This document shows, one piece after another, positions 55,587-64,000 of a stretch of DNA of 64,000 bases (within the stretch, counting starts at the first letter, position 1; each line of letters begins with the position of its first letter). The notes beneath the pieces were generated by a model that worked only from the letters and a program-made list of their open reading frames with translations, was not told the DNA's origin and did no database searches. The stretch is from positions 124,001 through 188,000 of the forward strand of contig NZ_JAIUZI010000003.1 in assembly GCF_020171285.1 (NCBI RefSeq), given 5' to 3'. Position numbers and translations under genes: made by a program. Source of the DNA: Seohaeicola saemankumensis. Its GTDB lineage: Bacteria; Pseudomonadota; Alphaproteobacteria; Rhodobacterales; Rhodobacteraceae.

Positions 55587-56924
55587 TCACCTCGTCGCAT
55601 GGTCTGCGGGGCCGGCACCGCGACGCAAGATAAGGCCCAGCCTGTCAAAACTGGCGCCTATTCCATCATTCTCACTACGCGCGAAAAACGCGTCTAACTC
55701 GGGCCACAGTCGCACCGCCTTGTCGAGCACCGGATCGGCCCCCTCGGTATACAGGCCCGCACGAATCATTACTTCGGATTGTTCGTAACTTCCCAGGTAT
55801 TTCCTAACCTCAGAAATGATTTGATTTTCTGAATCGCTTGCGGCGTCGGGGAGGCTGCGTGAAACCGAGCGGCCGGCGTCGATTGCGGGAAACCTGCCGC
55901 GTTCGGCGATTTCACGATCCAGAATGATGTGACCGTCAAGAACCCCGCGTAGGATGTCTGCTATCGGCTCGTCCATGTCCGACCCGGCGACCAAAACACT
56001 GAAAACGGCCGTGATGTCGCCTTGGCCTTCGGTTCCGGGGCCTGCGCGTTCACACAACGCGGTAATCATCGGGGTAACAGACGGGGGAAACCCGCGCAGG
56101 GCGGGAGCTTCTCCAGCGGAGGTCGCGACCTCGCGATGAGCTTCGGCAAACCGTGTCACCGAATCCGCGAGGAAAAGAACGTTCATACCGCGGTCCCTAA
56201 AGGATTCCGCCACTGCCATCGCCGACCAGGCACACCTGCGTCGGGTCAACGCGGATTGGTCCGACGTCGCCGCCACAACGACGGACCGGCGCATGCCTTC
56301 GGGGCCCAAAACCTTGTGCACGAATTCGTTCACTTCGCGGCCCCGTTCGCCAATCAGCGCGATAACGACGATGTCGGCGTCCATTCCGCGGGCAAGCTGT
56401 GCCAGCAATCGCGATTTCCCGACCCCGGATCCGGCGAACAAGCCGACACGCTGGCCCCGGACGACCGGCAGCATGGTATTGAGAACCGCCAGCCCGGTGG
56501 ACATCCGTTCACCCATGGGGCGGCGTGACGCGGCAAGCGGGGGCGAAGTGATAACCGGTCGTGCTTCGCGGCCGCTCGGCAGAGGCTTGCCGTCCAGAGG
56601 TTTGCCATAAGGATCAATGATGCGACCGATCCAGTGATCGCCGGGCGTCAGGCTCGGAACTTTGTGCAATGTCACCGGATCGTTCAACGCGACTCCGTCC
56701 GCCGCGGTGTCAGGCAACATGTCGATTGTGGTCGCGCCAATTCGCAGGACCTCCCCCGCCAGTTCCGAACCACGTGCCCGCGAGAGGACCAAATGGTCGC
56801 CGATCTGGGCCAGATCCGCCAGCCCGGCCACTTCGACAATGCTGCCTTTCACGCCCGAGACGCGCCCGACAGGGCAGGACAATTCCAAAGCATCCAATTC
56901 GCGCCGCAGCAGTTGTAAGTCCAT
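55587..56924 (-). CDS. fliI: Flagellum-specific ATPase FliI
   Basis: 445 residues from the ATG at 56924 (MDLQLLRRELDALELSCPVG) with GGAG 6 bases before it. Walker A-like GLFAGSGVGKSRLLAQ, Walker B VLFLADSVTRFAEAHREV and the family's LRGFPPSVTPMITALCERAG are intact. It energises flagellar type III export. No fliH is adjacent. Divergent from flgB. Confidence 0.95.
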   Translation of the reverse strand: MDLQLLRRELDALELSCPVGRVSGVKGSIVEVAGLADLAQIGDHLVLSRARGSELAGEVLRIGATTIDMLPDTAADGVALNDPVTLHKVPSLTPGDHWIGRIIDPYGKPLDGKPLPSGREARPVITSPPLAASRRPMGERMSTGLAVLNTMLPVVRGQRVGLFAGSGVGKSRLLAQLARGMDADIVVIALIGERGREVNEFVHKVLGPEGMRRSVVVAATSDQSALTRRRCAWSAMAVAESFRDRGMNVLFLADSVTRFAEAHREVATSAGEAPALRGFPPSVTPMITALCERAGPGTEGQGDITAVFSVLVAGSDMDEPIADILRGVLDGHIILDREIAERGRFPAIDAGRSVSRSLPDAASDSENQIISEVRKYLGSYEQSEVMIRAGLYTEGADPVLDKAVRLWPELDAFFARSENDGIGASFDRLGLILRRGAGPADHATR

Positions 56925-56979
56925 GCCAATCTCCTGGATTGCGACCATTCTCTGAAAACAATTTCTAAAGGAATCGGGG

Positions 56980-56994
56980 TTAAGCCTTGATTGA
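56980..56994 (+). promoter_or_regulatory. CtrA-type box between fliI and flgB
   Basis: TTAA-N7-TTGA (56980-56994), one mismatch to TTAA-N7-TTAA. It lies 24 bases before the flgB ATG in the divergent region with fliI. Confidence 0.45.
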
Positions 56995-57017
56995 AATTGA
57001 TCGAGGGAGAAGCCCCG

Positions 57018-57407
57018 ATGTTCACAGACCTGAATGTCTTTCAAGTGGCCCATGCCATGGCCGCACACGCCGGACACCGGCAAGCGTTGGTATCCAGAAA
57101 TATCGCCAACGCCGATACACCCGGCTACACTGTCCGCGATATCGAACCCTTTGCTTCCGCATTCGAAACGGACAGCGGAAGTCTTGCCGCCAAAGGGTCC
57201 CGTCTCGGCCACTTCGGTCAGAGTTCCTCTTTTGGGGGACTGTGGGCCGAAATCACGCCGGACACTCCGGCGGATCCCAATGGCAATTCCGTTTCCGTCG
57301 AAGAAGAAATGTTCAAGGCGGTCGAGGTCAAACGCCAGCATGACCGGGCGCTCGCGATCTATCGCTCGTCTCTCAACATCCTTCGGACCAGCCTTGGCCG
57401 GTCTTGA
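57018..57407 (+). CDS. flgB: Flagellar rod protein FlgB
   Basis: 129 residues from the ATG at 57018 with GAGGGAGA upstream. The rod motif SRNIANADTPGYTVRDI is present. Proximal rod. First gene of the rightward rod operon flgB-flgC-fliE-fliQ-flgF-flgG-flgA-flgH. Confidence 0.93.
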   Translation: MFTDLNVFQVAHAMAAHAGHRQALVSRNIANADTPGYTVRDIEPFASAFETDSGSLAAKGSRLGHFGQSSSFGGLWAEITPDTPADPNGNSVSVEEEMFKAVEVKRQHDRALAIYRSSLNILRTSLGRS

Positions 57408-57421
57408 ACGGAGGACAGGTG

Positions 57422-57814
57422 ATGAGCGAGTTTTCCAAAGCGTTGTCGGTTTCCTCCAGTGCACTGCGCGCGCAGGCGACGCGTCTGCGCCACGTGGCCG
57501 AGAACATTTCCAACGCCGATACCCCCGGTTATCGGCGCAAGACCGTCCCATTCCAGACGACGACCGAAATCGATGGCCCCTCCGGCCTGGTCACGACGGG
57601 GCGAGTTCATCTCGATCGAAGCGACCTCACCGCAATTTACGATCCGTCGCATCCAATGGCTGATGAAACCGGCCACTACCAAGGCTCGAACGTCGATCTG
57701 ATGATCGAAATCGCTGACGCGCGGGAAGCGCAGCGCAGCTACGAGGCCAATATGAAAATGTTCGATCAGGCACGCCAAATGTCGTCGTCTCTGCTCGATC
57801 TGCTCCGCAAATAG
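57422..57814 (+). CDS. flgC: Flagellar rod protein FlgC
   Basis: 130 residues from the ATG at 57422, preceded by GGAGGACAG. ENISNADTPGYRRKTVPF is the rod-protein signature, and SYEANMKMFDQARQMSSSLLDLL is the C-terminal helix. Proximal rod subunit. Confidence 0.94.
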   Translation: MSEFSKALSVSSSALRAQATRLRHVAENISNADTPGYRRKTVPFQTTTEIDGPSGLVTTGRVHLDRSDLTAIYDPSHPMADETGHYQGSNVDLMIEIADAREAQRSYEANMKMFDQARQMSSSLLDLLRK

Positions 57815-57828
57815 AAAGGACATCCAGA

Positions 57829-58119
57829 ATGGATATTCGAGCACTCTCAGCCCTGCAAAGTTATAATTCCGCACGCCCTGCGACGCAGCCGGATCCCGCC
57901 ACCGGAAACGGGGCCAGTTTTCTCGGTCAGACCGCCACCGACTTTGCCGCGACGCTGCAACAGGGCGAACAGGCTGCAATGTCCGCAATGACCGGGAATG
58001 CAGATCCACACACTCTCGTTCAGGCACTGGCCCAAACCGAACTTGCTGTCGAGACGGCCGTGACCGTCCGCAACAAGGTCGTAGAGGCCTATCAGGAAAT
58101 TCTGAGGATGCCGGTCTGA
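57829..58119 (+). CDS. fliE: Flagellar basal-body protein FliE
   Basis: 96 residues. QGEQAAMSAMTGNADPHTLVQALAQTELAVETAVTVRNKVVEAYQEILRMPV is a FliE C-terminal half. It joins the MS ring to the rod. One base before fliQ. Confidence 0.92.
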   Translation: MDIRALSALQSYNSARPATQPDPATGNGASFLGQTATDFAATLQQGEQAAMSAMTGNADPHTLVQALAQTELAVETAVTVRNKVVEAYQEILRMPV

Positions 58120-58120
58120 C

Positions 58121-58393
58121 ATGCTGACCGACGGCCAGTTTTTTGATGCGCTGCGTCAGGGTCTTTGGGTTGCGGTGCTGATGTCGACGCCCATTCTGAC
58201 GGCCGCTCTGGTCACAGGGCTAGCCATCGGCTTGTTTCAGGCCCTGACGTCGATTCAGGAAATGACGTTGACCTTTGTGCCCAAACTGGCGGCGATCGTC
58301 ATCGTGTTCTGGTTGGCCATGGGGTTCATGACCCAAACTCTGGTTTCGTTTTTCGACTCACAGATCATACCTCTGATAATCGGAGCTACTTAA
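58121..58393 (+). CDS. fliQ: Flagellar export protein FliQ
   Basis: 90 residues, two membrane helices (VAVLMSTPILTAALVTGLAIGLFQA and LAAIVIVFWLAMGFMTQTLVSFF). It has the FliQ hairpin QALTSIQEMTLTFVPKL. Export-gate subunit. Its TAA overlaps flgF (TAATG). Confidence 0.95.
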   Translation: MLTDGQFFDALRQGLWVAVLMSTPILTAALVTGLAIGLFQALTSIQEMTLTFVPKLAAIVIVFWLAMGFMTQTLVSFFDSQIIPLIIGAT

Positions 58394-59106
58394 TGGAACA
58401 CGCAGGCTACGCCACCCTATCGCGCCAGTCGGGTTTGATGCGAGAGATGCAGATTGTCGCCAACAACATCGCAAATGCCGCCACCACCGGATATCGGCAG
58501 GAAGGTGTCGTATTTTCGGAATTCGTACGGTCCATGCCAGAGGGCGCCTCGATGTCGATGGCTCGGGCTCAGGTTCGCAATACCTCTATGGACCAGGGAC
58601 CTTTGACGCAGACCAATGGCCGGTTTGACCTCGCTATCGAAGGCGACGGATTCTTCATGGTTGAAACGCCGAACGGCCAACGGTTGACCCGTTCGGGCAG
58701 CTTCTCTCCGAACGCGCAAGGTGATCTGGTGAACATGTCCGGTTTCCCAGTTCTGGATCCCGGAGGGATACCTGTGTTCGTTCCGCCCAACGCGACGACC
58801 GTCCATGTGGCGGCTGATGGAACCTTCAGCGCCGATGGCAAACCGCTGGGTCAAATCGGTGTTTTTCGCCCGACCGACCCGCTGTTGATGGTCCGCGAAG
58901 ACGGGGTCATGTTTCGCAGCGATGGCGGCGCAGAACCCGCAGATCAAGCCAGGGTCCTGCAGGGCTTCCTCGAAGGATCCAACGTGAATGCGATTGCCCA
59001 GGTGGCCCGCATGATCGAAGTGCAACGCGCCTATGAAATGGGTCAGAGCTTTCTTGAAGCCGAAGACGAACGCATCCGCAACGCCGTGAAGAACCTTCTT
59101 CGTTAA
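58393..59106 (+). CDS. flgF: Flagellar rod protein FlgF
   Basis: 237 residues from the ATG at 58393 (MEHAGYATLSRQSGLMREM); ATG at 58165 would reach into fliQ and is not used. VANNIANAATTGYRQEG and IEGDGFFMVETPNGQRLTRSG are the FlgF/G signature; QVARMIEVQRAYEMGQSFLEAED is the C-terminal helix. Distal/proximal rod. Confidence 0.95.
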   Translation: MEHAGYATLSRQSGLMREMQIVANNIANAATTGYRQEGVVFSEFVRSMPEGASMSMARAQVRNTSMDQGPLTQTNGRFDLAIEGDGFFMVETPNGQRLTRSGSFSPNAQGDLVNMSGFPVLDPGGIPVFVPPNATTVHVAADGTFSADGKPLGQIGVFRPTDPLLMVREDGVMFRSDGGAEPADQARVLQGFLEGSNVNAIAQVARMIEVQRAYEMGQSFLEAEDERIRNAVKNLLR

Positions 59107-59130
59107 CCTATCCCGATACAGGAGACCCCA

Positions 59131-59916
59131 ATGCGTGCTCTCAAAATTGCCGCCACTGGAATGAGCGCTCAGCAGCTTAGGGTGGAAACCATATCCAACA
59201 ACCTCGCGAACATGAACACGACCGGCTACAATGCGCGCCGGGCAGAGTTCTCGGATCTGCATTATCAGCAGGCGACCCGTGCGGGCACCATCAACGCCTC
59301 TGACGGGACGGTGCTGCCGACGGGCGTTCAACTCGGTCTTGGCGTGCGTCCCTCAGCGGTGACTGTTCACCTGGCGCAGGGCGCCTTGTCCGCCACCGGA
59401 AACGATCTGGATCTGGCAATTGACGGAAACGGTTACCTCGAGGTCACGCTGCCGTCCGGCGACAGCGCATTTACCCGTGATGGCAGCCTGAAACGGTCGG
59501 CAGAAGGTCTGATTGTAACCTCTGATGGCTACGCCGTGGTCCCCGAGATCGTCATTCCATCAGAAACCCGCAGTATTTCGGTGAACGGTCAGGGTGAGGT
59601 CTACGCGTACTTCCACGACACCGCCGAAGGGCAGCTGCTGGGACAATTCTCGCTTGCGGGGTTTTCCAACGCCAAAGGGCTCGAGGCTCTGGGCGGAAAC
59701 CTCTTCGGCGAAACCGAAGCCTCGGGACCGCCGGTGATTTCCGAGCCGGGAGAGGACGGGCTTGGCACTTTGCGCCAGGGTTACCTTGAGAACAGCTCCG
59801 TGGATGCTGTCCGTGAAGTTACCGAGCTGATCGAAGCCCAGCGGGGATATGAAATGAATGCCAAAGTCATCTCGGCCGTGGATCAGATGATGGGCGCAAC
59901 CACGCAGGTCAGGTGA
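59131..59916 (+). CDS. flgG: Flagellar distal rod protein FlgG
   Basis: 261 residues with CAGGAGA upstream. SNNLANMNTTGYNARRAEFSDLHYQQ and IDGNGYLEVTLPSGDSAFTRDGSL are FlgG hallmarks; VREVTELIEAQRGYEMNAKVI ends it. It forms the distal rod through the rings. flgA overlaps by one base (TGATG). Confidence 0.96.
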   Translation: MRALKIAATGMSAQQLRVETISNNLANMNTTGYNARRAEFSDLHYQQATRAGTINASDGTVLPTGVQLGLGVRPSAVTVHLAQGALSATGNDLDLAIDGNGYLEVTLPSGDSAFTRDGSLKRSAEGLIVTSDGYAVVPEIVIPSETRSISVNGQGEVYAYFHDTAEGQLLGQFSLAGFSNAKGLEALGGNLFGETEASGPPVISEPGEDGLGTLRQGYLENSSVDAVREVTELIEAQRGYEMNAKVISAVDQMMGATTQVR

Positions 59917-60329
59917 TGCGCATTTTTCTGTTGATCATGCTGGTTTTGGGCGCGCCGGTTCACGCTGATTTCCTGGTGCCGGTGCGGACAATCCGGGCCA
60001 AGGAAATCATCACTGCCGACGACATCGCGTTGAAGGCTGCCGATGTTCCCGGCGCCTTTGCCGATCCCGAGTCGGTGATTGGCCAAGAAGCAAGAGCTGT
60101 TCTGTACCCCGGCCGGCCAATTCGCCCCGGTGACATCGGGCCGCCCGCTCTCATCAGTAGGAACGACGCGGTCACTCTCGTCTACACGCGCGGCGGCCTG
60201 CATATCCTGGCCGAAGGTCGCGCATTGGGCCGGGGGGCCGCGGGAGAAGTCATTCGCGCAATGAACAGCGCGTCTCGCGCCATGATAACCGGCCGTATTC
60301 GTCCGGACGGATCCATCGAGGTAAGATGA
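59916..60329 (+). CDS. flgA: P-ring assembly chaperone FlgA
   Basis: 137 residues from the ATG at 59916; a GTG at 59913 is also in frame. Signal peptide MRIFLLIMLVLGAPVHA-DF; SAF-type core GRPIRPGDIGPPALISRND and C-terminal GRIRPDGSIEVR. It helps FlgI polymerise in the periplasm. Overlaps flgG and flgH. Confidence 0.9.
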   Translation: MRIFLLIMLVLGAPVHADFLVPVRTIRAKEIITADDIALKAADVPGAFADPESVIGQEARAVLYPGRPIRPGDIGPPALISRNDAVTLVYTRGGLHILAEGRALGRGAAGEVIRAMNSASRAMITGRIRPDGSIEVR

Positions 60330-61069
60330 TGAAATACAGCCAATTTATGAACCAAGCCTTGTTTGGCGCGCTGATCGTATTGGGGGCATGTGGGCGGGCC
60401 GATCATATCGGTAAACCACCTTCGTTTTCCTCCAATACCGAATCGCCGGAACATGTCGCCATGCTTTGGCCCGGGTTACCGCTTCACAGCCAGGCCGAGC
60501 GTCCGGTCGATCAGGCATCTTTGTGGAGCGGTGCCCGACAGTCGCTGTTGGGTGACCGGCGTGCCATGGCCAAGGGAGATATCCTGACGGTTGTCATTGA
60601 AATCGATGAAAAAGCCGAAATATCCAATGATACTGCACGATCCAGAAGCGGATCGGAATCGTTGGGCGTGCCCCAGTTCTTTGGGCTGCCGCAGCGTGCG
60701 GACGAACACCTTCCCGAGGGTGCCTCGCTGGCTGAAGCTGTCGAGATAAACTCAGACAGCCAGAGCGGCGGAAAGGGGTCTGTCAAACGTAAAGAGAAAC
60801 TGACCCTCAGGGTGGCCGCGACAGTGGTTGATGTTCTGCCCAACGGTGTCTTGGCTATCAGCGGGTCGCAGGAGTTGCGGGTGAATTTCGAACTGCGGGA
60901 ACTGTTGGTAACGGGCTATGTCCGCCCGGGTGATATCTCGCGTCAAAACGAAGTGACCTATGACAAGATTGCATCGGCAAGGGTTTCTTACGGCGGGCGC
61001 GGTCAGATCACCGATGTGCAACAGCCAAGGTATGGCCAGCAAATTCTTGACGCTGTTCTCCCGTTCTGA
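60326..61069 (+). CDS. flgH: Flagellar L-ring lipoprotein FlgH
   Basis: 247 residues. Lipobox LGACG near residue 20-24; SLWSGARQSLLGDRRAMAKGDILTVVIEI and the C-terminal SARVSYGGRGQITDVQQPRYGQQILDAVLPF are FlgH. It forms the outer-membrane bushing. Starts at ATGATG; the first ATG is used. Confidence 0.95.
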   Translation: MMKYSQFMNQALFGALIVLGACGRADHIGKPPSFSSNTESPEHVAMLWPGLPLHSQAERPVDQASLWSGARQSLLGDRRAMAKGDILTVVIEIDEKAEISNDTARSRSGSESLGVPQFFGLPQRADEHLPEGASLAEAVEINSDSQSGGKGSVKRKEKLTLRVAATVVDVLPNGVLAISGSQELRVNFELRELLVTGYVRPGDISRQNEVTYDKIASARVSYGGRGQITDVQQPRYGQQILDAVLPF

Positions 61070-61078
61070 GGTCCTGTC

Positions 61079-61588
61079 ATGTTGAAAAAACTGCTCCCGC
61101 TCCTGTTCCTCGTGCTCGGTACCGGTGCTGGAATCGGCGCAGGCTTGTTTATGGGGCCCAAAGATGAGCCGGGCGCTCACGCTGAGGCCGGAGGAGACGC
61201 GCATGCGGTATCCGGTTCGAAAACGAAAAACGGACCGGACACGCACGACGATGAAAAAAATGCAGGATCCGAGTTCATCAAGCTCAACAATCAATTTGTG
61301 ATCCCAGTGGTCCAACACGGCCGCGTGGCGTCGCTGGTCGTCCTCTCCCTGAGCCTGGAAACAGGCTTTGGGCTGCGCGAAACGGTTTATGAACGGGAAC
61401 CCAAGATTCGTGACGCCTTTTTGCAGGTTCTGTTCGATCACGCCAACATGGGTGGATTCGATGGGGCGTTTACGCGACCGGAGATTCTCGACCCGCTTCG
61501 GGCGACGTTGCTGCAAGTGGCAAAAACGGAATTGGGAGATGCAGTGGCGAGCGTTTTGATCTTAGACATCGCACGCCAGGACAACTGA
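61079..61588 (+). CDS. fliL: Flagellar basal-body associated protein FliL
   Basis: 169 residues, one N-terminal membrane anchor (LLPLLFLVLGTGAGIGAGLFMG), a Glu/His/Asp-rich linker, then FliL domain (FVIPVVQHGRVASLVVLSLSLE...VREPKIRDAFLQVLFDH). It supports stator function. Convergent with the FliJ-like gene. Confidence 0.85.
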   Translation: MLKKLLPLLFLVLGTGAGIGAGLFMGPKDEPGAHAEAGGDAHAVSGSKTKNGPDTHDDEKNAGSEFIKLNNQFVIPVVQHGRVASLVVLSLSLETGFGLRETVYEREPKIRDAFLQVLFDHANMGGFDGAFTRPEILDPLRATLLQVAKTELGDAVASVLILDIARQDN

Positions 61589-61600
61589 CAAGGACGCAAA

Positions 61601-61999
61601 TTAGCGATCGAGCAAACTCGCTTCGAATTTCTTGCGCTCTCTGAAGCGCCGTGTCTCTTTTTCATCTCGCGACAGGTTTGCCACGGCAGTTTTTCGGCCG
61701 AATGCCGTGCGGACCCTGTCCATTGCGGCGAGTTTTCGTGCCATTACGCGAGCCAGTTCCATGTTCAAAGCTCGACGGGTTCGTTCTTCCCATGCTTGCC
61801 AGAGAATGTCCGCACCGATTGCGCGCATCGAACCGACGGTGCTTCCGGTCTCTCTGGCCGCGCGCGCATGTTCGTCAAGCTGCGCAAGACGTAGCCGCAG
61901 AGCGGCTTCTTCCTTGAGAATGCCCTTAACTTTGTCGTGCTCGCGCAGGTACATGGCGTGGGTCGCCTTGGCGAGCTCAGGTAACAGATCGGGCTTCAT
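61601..61999 (-). CDS. FliJ-like coiled-coil protein
   Basis: 132 residues, all-helical and charged: LREHDKVKGILKEEAALRLRLAQLDEHA and MARKLAAMDRVRTAFGRKTAV. No membrane segment. It starts at the flhB stop, so it is co-transcribed with flhA-fliR-flhB. FliJ-like general export chaperone is the best guess by size, composition and place, not by a clear motif. Confidence 0.5.
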   Translation of the reverse strand: MKPDLLPELAKATHAMYLREHDKVKGILKEEAALRLRLAQLDEHARAARETGSTVGSMRAIGADILWQAWEERTRRALNMELARVMARKLAAMDRVRTAFGRKTAVANLSRDEKETRRFRERKKFEASLLDR

Positions 62000-63087
62000 C
62001 AGATCATCCCCTTTGCGCGCCGGCGCATGTCTTCGGCAAACCGGATGGCTGCGGCCACTGCACGGTAATGTTCTTCAAAGATCTCTTGGCCAATATCCAC
62101 GGTCGCAAAAATTGCACGTGCGGTCGGTGGGTCGCTGTGCACGGGAACGCCGGCTTGCTGCGCTGTTTCACGGATTGCAGCGGCAATTGTATCGACGCCC
62201 TTCGCGACGCAAACTGGTGCTGTTCCGGGTTGCCGACTCCATGACAGGGCAACGGCAAAGTGGGTTGGGTTGACGATTACAACGTCGGCTTTGGGGACGT
62301 CGGCCATCATTTGCGACATCGCGATTTCCTGTGCTTTCTGCCGCCGATGCTGCTTGACGTGGGGGTCACCTTCAGCGTCTTTTGCCTCGTCCGTCACTTC
62401 CTTGCGGGACATGCGGTTCTTGCGCAGATGCTCTTGGTGCTGCCAAATCGCATCGATTGCGCCGATCCCTGTTGCGATCAAGAGCGCAAGAAACAAAAAC
62501 TCCACGCACAGTCTCATCATTTGAGCTATCGAGACCTGAGGCTCGGTTCCGCTGGTCGCGAGTATTTCAGGCATGCGCACTTGAAGGAACAAAGCGAGGC
62601 AAACCGAGTACAGGGTCAACTTGGCAAAACTCTTGGCAAATTCAAAAAGCCCCGCGCGGCCGAATTTGTTTCGGGCATTGGACAGGATCGAGATGCGTGA
62701 CATCTTCAGCGCAAGTTTCGATGGCGCGATCACAAAGGCCCGTTGTGCCACAATCGACAGCAAGACAGCGATCGCCGGTACGGCGAACCACGGCGCCAGT
62801 GCGCGTGCCACGCTCCACATCAATCCACCCATCTGGGCGTTCGCAGCGCCGTCAAACATCAGTGGCGCCAGGCTGTCGGCCTGATCAATCAGGACGGACA
62901 TCGTCGTGCCCAACTGGATCAACGAACCGGTTCCAGCGGCCAAGCCGGCCAAGAGTAAACCCGCATAGGCTGCGGCCACTGAAAGATCGGTCGACTTGGC
63001 GACCTCGCCTTTTTCGCGGGCCTTTTGCAGCTTTTGCGGCGTTGGCTCGTGTGACTTGTCGGTGTCTTCATCGCTCTGGCCACTCAT
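61999..63087 (-). CDS. flhB: Flagellar export-switch protein FlhB
   Basis: 362 residues. Four membrane helices, then the cytoplasmic domain with the self-cleaving NPTH in VVIVNPTHFAVALSW (Asn near residue 272). N terminus MSGQSDEDTDKSHEPTPQKL, typical. Controls export specificity switch. It overlaps fliR by four bases (ATGA). Confidence 0.96.
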   Translation of the reverse strand: MSGQSDEDTDKSHEPTPQKLQKAREKGEVAKSTDLSVAAAYAGLLLAGLAAGTGSLIQLGTTMSVLIDQADSLAPLMFDGAANAQMGGLMWSVARALAPWFAVPAIAVLLSIVAQRAFVIAPSKLALKMSRISILSNARNKFGRAGLFEFAKSFAKLTLYSVCLALFLQVRMPEILATSGTEPQVSIAQMMRLCVEFLFLALLIATGIGAIDAIWQHQEHLRKNRMSRKEVTDEAKDAEGDPHVKQHRRQKAQEIAMSQMMADVPKADVVIVNPTHFAVALSWSRQPGTAPVCVAKGVDTIAAAIRETAQQAGVPVHSDPPTARAIFATVDIGQEIFEEHYRAVAAAIRFAEDMRRRAKGMI

Positions 63088-63854
63088 TTGACACCTGTCG
63101 GGTCGGACAAAAAGCCGTTCAATGCCCCGGTCCAGACAGAGAGCATCAAAGGGGCGCCTGCAAAGAGCAGAAACAGCCCGCCAAGCGTGATGACCGGCGC
63201 GCCGACAAAGGCGACCATCAGTTGTGGCATCGCACGGTTGATGACCCCGAGGGTCAAATAATAGATCAACGATGCGATCGCGAAGGGGGCGGCCAGCATG
63301 AAGGCAAGTTTGAAAGCCTGAGCGATCCGGCCCACGCCCCAGAGACCGAGGTCACGAGCATCGGGGAGCGCACCTGCCGGGAACAGCTCGTAAGACTGGA
63401 TCAGCAGTTCGGCGGCCCGCACATGTAGCCCGCTCATGACGGCCAAAGCCAACCCGCCGACCACCAGCACATGGCCCATGGCAGGGGCAGGGTCGGCCGT
63501 GGCTCCTCCGAGCAGTTGAGACAACGAGGTCGCCTGCGCAGCAATCGCGCCAGCAGTCTGCAAGGCGAGAACAAACAACCGAACACCAAGTCCCAGTGCC
63601 AGGCCGACAGTGACTTCGGTCACGGCCATGCCGCTGAGCCCGGCGAAATTCTTTGGCAGATCCAGCCCTGGAAGTGATGGCGCCACAACCAGTGTAAACG
63701 CAATTGCCAGCCCGAGCTTCACACGGATCGGCACCGTTTGTTCGCCGAATGCCGGCAACATAGAAACAAGCGCCGAGACCCGGAGAAAGATCAGACCGAA
63801 CTGCCACAGACCAGACGTCAGCCATGCGCCGAATTCCGGCGGCAGGCCGGTCAT
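63084..63854 (-). CDS. fliR: Flagellar export-gate protein FliR
   Basis: 256 residues with six membrane segments (GLIFLRVSALVSMLPAFGE, LGLAIAFTLVVAPSLPG, TVGLALGLGVRLFVLALQTAG...). Matches FliR. Part of the FliPQR gate. Overlaps flhA and flhB by four bases each. Confidence 0.94.
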   Translation of the reverse strand: MTGLPPEFGAWLTSGLWQFGLIFLRVSALVSMLPAFGEQTVPIRVKLGLAIAFTLVVAPSLPGLDLPKNFAGLSGMAVTEVTVGLALGLGVRLFVLALQTAGAIAAQATSLSQLLGGATADPAPAMGHVLVVGGLALAVMSGLHVRAAELLIQSYELFPAGALPDARDLGLWGVGRIAQAFKLAFMLAAPFAIASLIYYLTLGVINRAMPQLMVAFVGAPVITLGGLFLLFAGAPLMLSVWTGALNGFLSDPTGVK

Positions 63855-64000
63855 GCCGCGACCATTCCGACAAGTGCAGGCCGCGCCTCGAGCCCGATTT
63901 CTTCAAAGGACAAAACGGGGTTGGTCAGGCCTCGGGCGCGCATGATCGTCCGCAGGAAACGCCTGCGCCTGGTTGAGGTGACCAATGCCGGCGCCAGTCC
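63851..64000 (-). CDS. flhA: Flagellar export protein FlhA, C-terminal end
   Basis: The last 49 codons plus stop, cut by the window edge. LAPALVTSTRRRRFLRTIMR and LTNPVLSFEEIGLEARPALVG match the FlhA C terminus (PALVTSxxxRxFxRxxxE, PVLSxxEI). It overlaps fliR (ATGA). Confidence 0.88.
   Translation of the reverse strand, partial: GLAPALVTSTRRRRFLRTIMRARGLTNPVLSFEEIGLEARPALVGMVAA

Larger units (their letters stand above)
57422..58119 (+). other. flgC-fliE stretch of the rod operon
   Basis: Container note: flgC (57422-57814) and fliE (57829-58119) lie here 14 bases apart, each with a GGAGGA/AAAGGA site, in the rod operon. Confidence 0.6.

Overview
The window looks like chromosomal DNA of a marine Rhodobacteraceae (Roseobacter-group) alphaproteobacterium. 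The grounds are the GC-rich sequence, the divergent regB / senC-regA redox regulators near ahcY, a hemD-mitofilin-like-hemY block, a lptC-lptA-lptB-hpf-ptsN block, CtrA-type boxes in front of flagellar genes, and an FnrL-type box in front of nap. Most genes lie in tight operons with ATGA, GTGA or TGATG overlaps. I see no phage, integrase, intact insertion sequence or CRISPR array.

Layout, left to right. (1) 1-5 kb, minus strand: a PAS-domain membrane protein, tsaE, the cell-wall sugar recycling pair amgK-murU, and the start of addB. (2) 5-9 kb: alkB, divergent from dnaK-dnaJ; dnaK has a good alphaproteobacterial heat-shock promoter, and a very stable hairpin lies between the two genes. (3) 9-17.5 kb: regB, senC, regA, a GT61 glycosyltransferase, an HD phosphohydrolase, a small secreted protein behind a striking leader hairpin, ahcY, an outer-membrane-like protein and a DUF2853 protein. 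(4) 17.6-24.9 kb: a minus-strand set (DUF1761, EVE, YciI, gpsA, tsaD) divergent from hemD, a mitofilin-like protein and hemY, then tRNA-Thr(CGT).

(5) 24.9-36.7 kb: next to the tRNA is a decayed P-type ATPase remnant. It is followed by what I read as a surface-polysaccharide locus: a KpsM-like export permease, cysQ, kdsB, four further glycosyltransferases, galU, galE and a large sulfotransferase with two sulfotransferase-like halves. PAP phosphatase (CysQ), CMP-Kdo synthase (KdsB) and a sulfotransferase together suggest a Kdo-linked, sulfated glycan; this is inference. (6) 36.7-41.5 kb, minus strand: ptsN, hpf, lptB, lptA, lptC, kdsD and rnd, covering envelope assembly and ribosome hibernation; rpoN is absent from its common place between lptB and hpf.

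(7) 41.6-48.9 kb, minus strand: a periplasmic nitrate reductase operon in the order napFDAGHBC, an 85-residue membrane protein, a terminator, and a DUF2478 protein. (8) 49.2-64 kb: a flagellar block. The rightward genes are motB, flgE, flgK, flgL, flgI, then flgB, flgC, fliE, fliQ, flgF, flgG, flgA, flgH, fliL. The leftward genes are fliI and a flhA-fliR-flhB-FliJ-like run. TTAA-N7-TTAA-like boxes precede motB, flgE and the fliI/flgB divergence, pointing to CtrA control.

The less ordinary items are the double-domain sulfotransferase and its locus, the CUCCUCCC-loop leader hairpin, the P-type ATPase remnant, the repeated CtrA-like boxes, and a 419-base unexplained gap inside the flagellar cluster.
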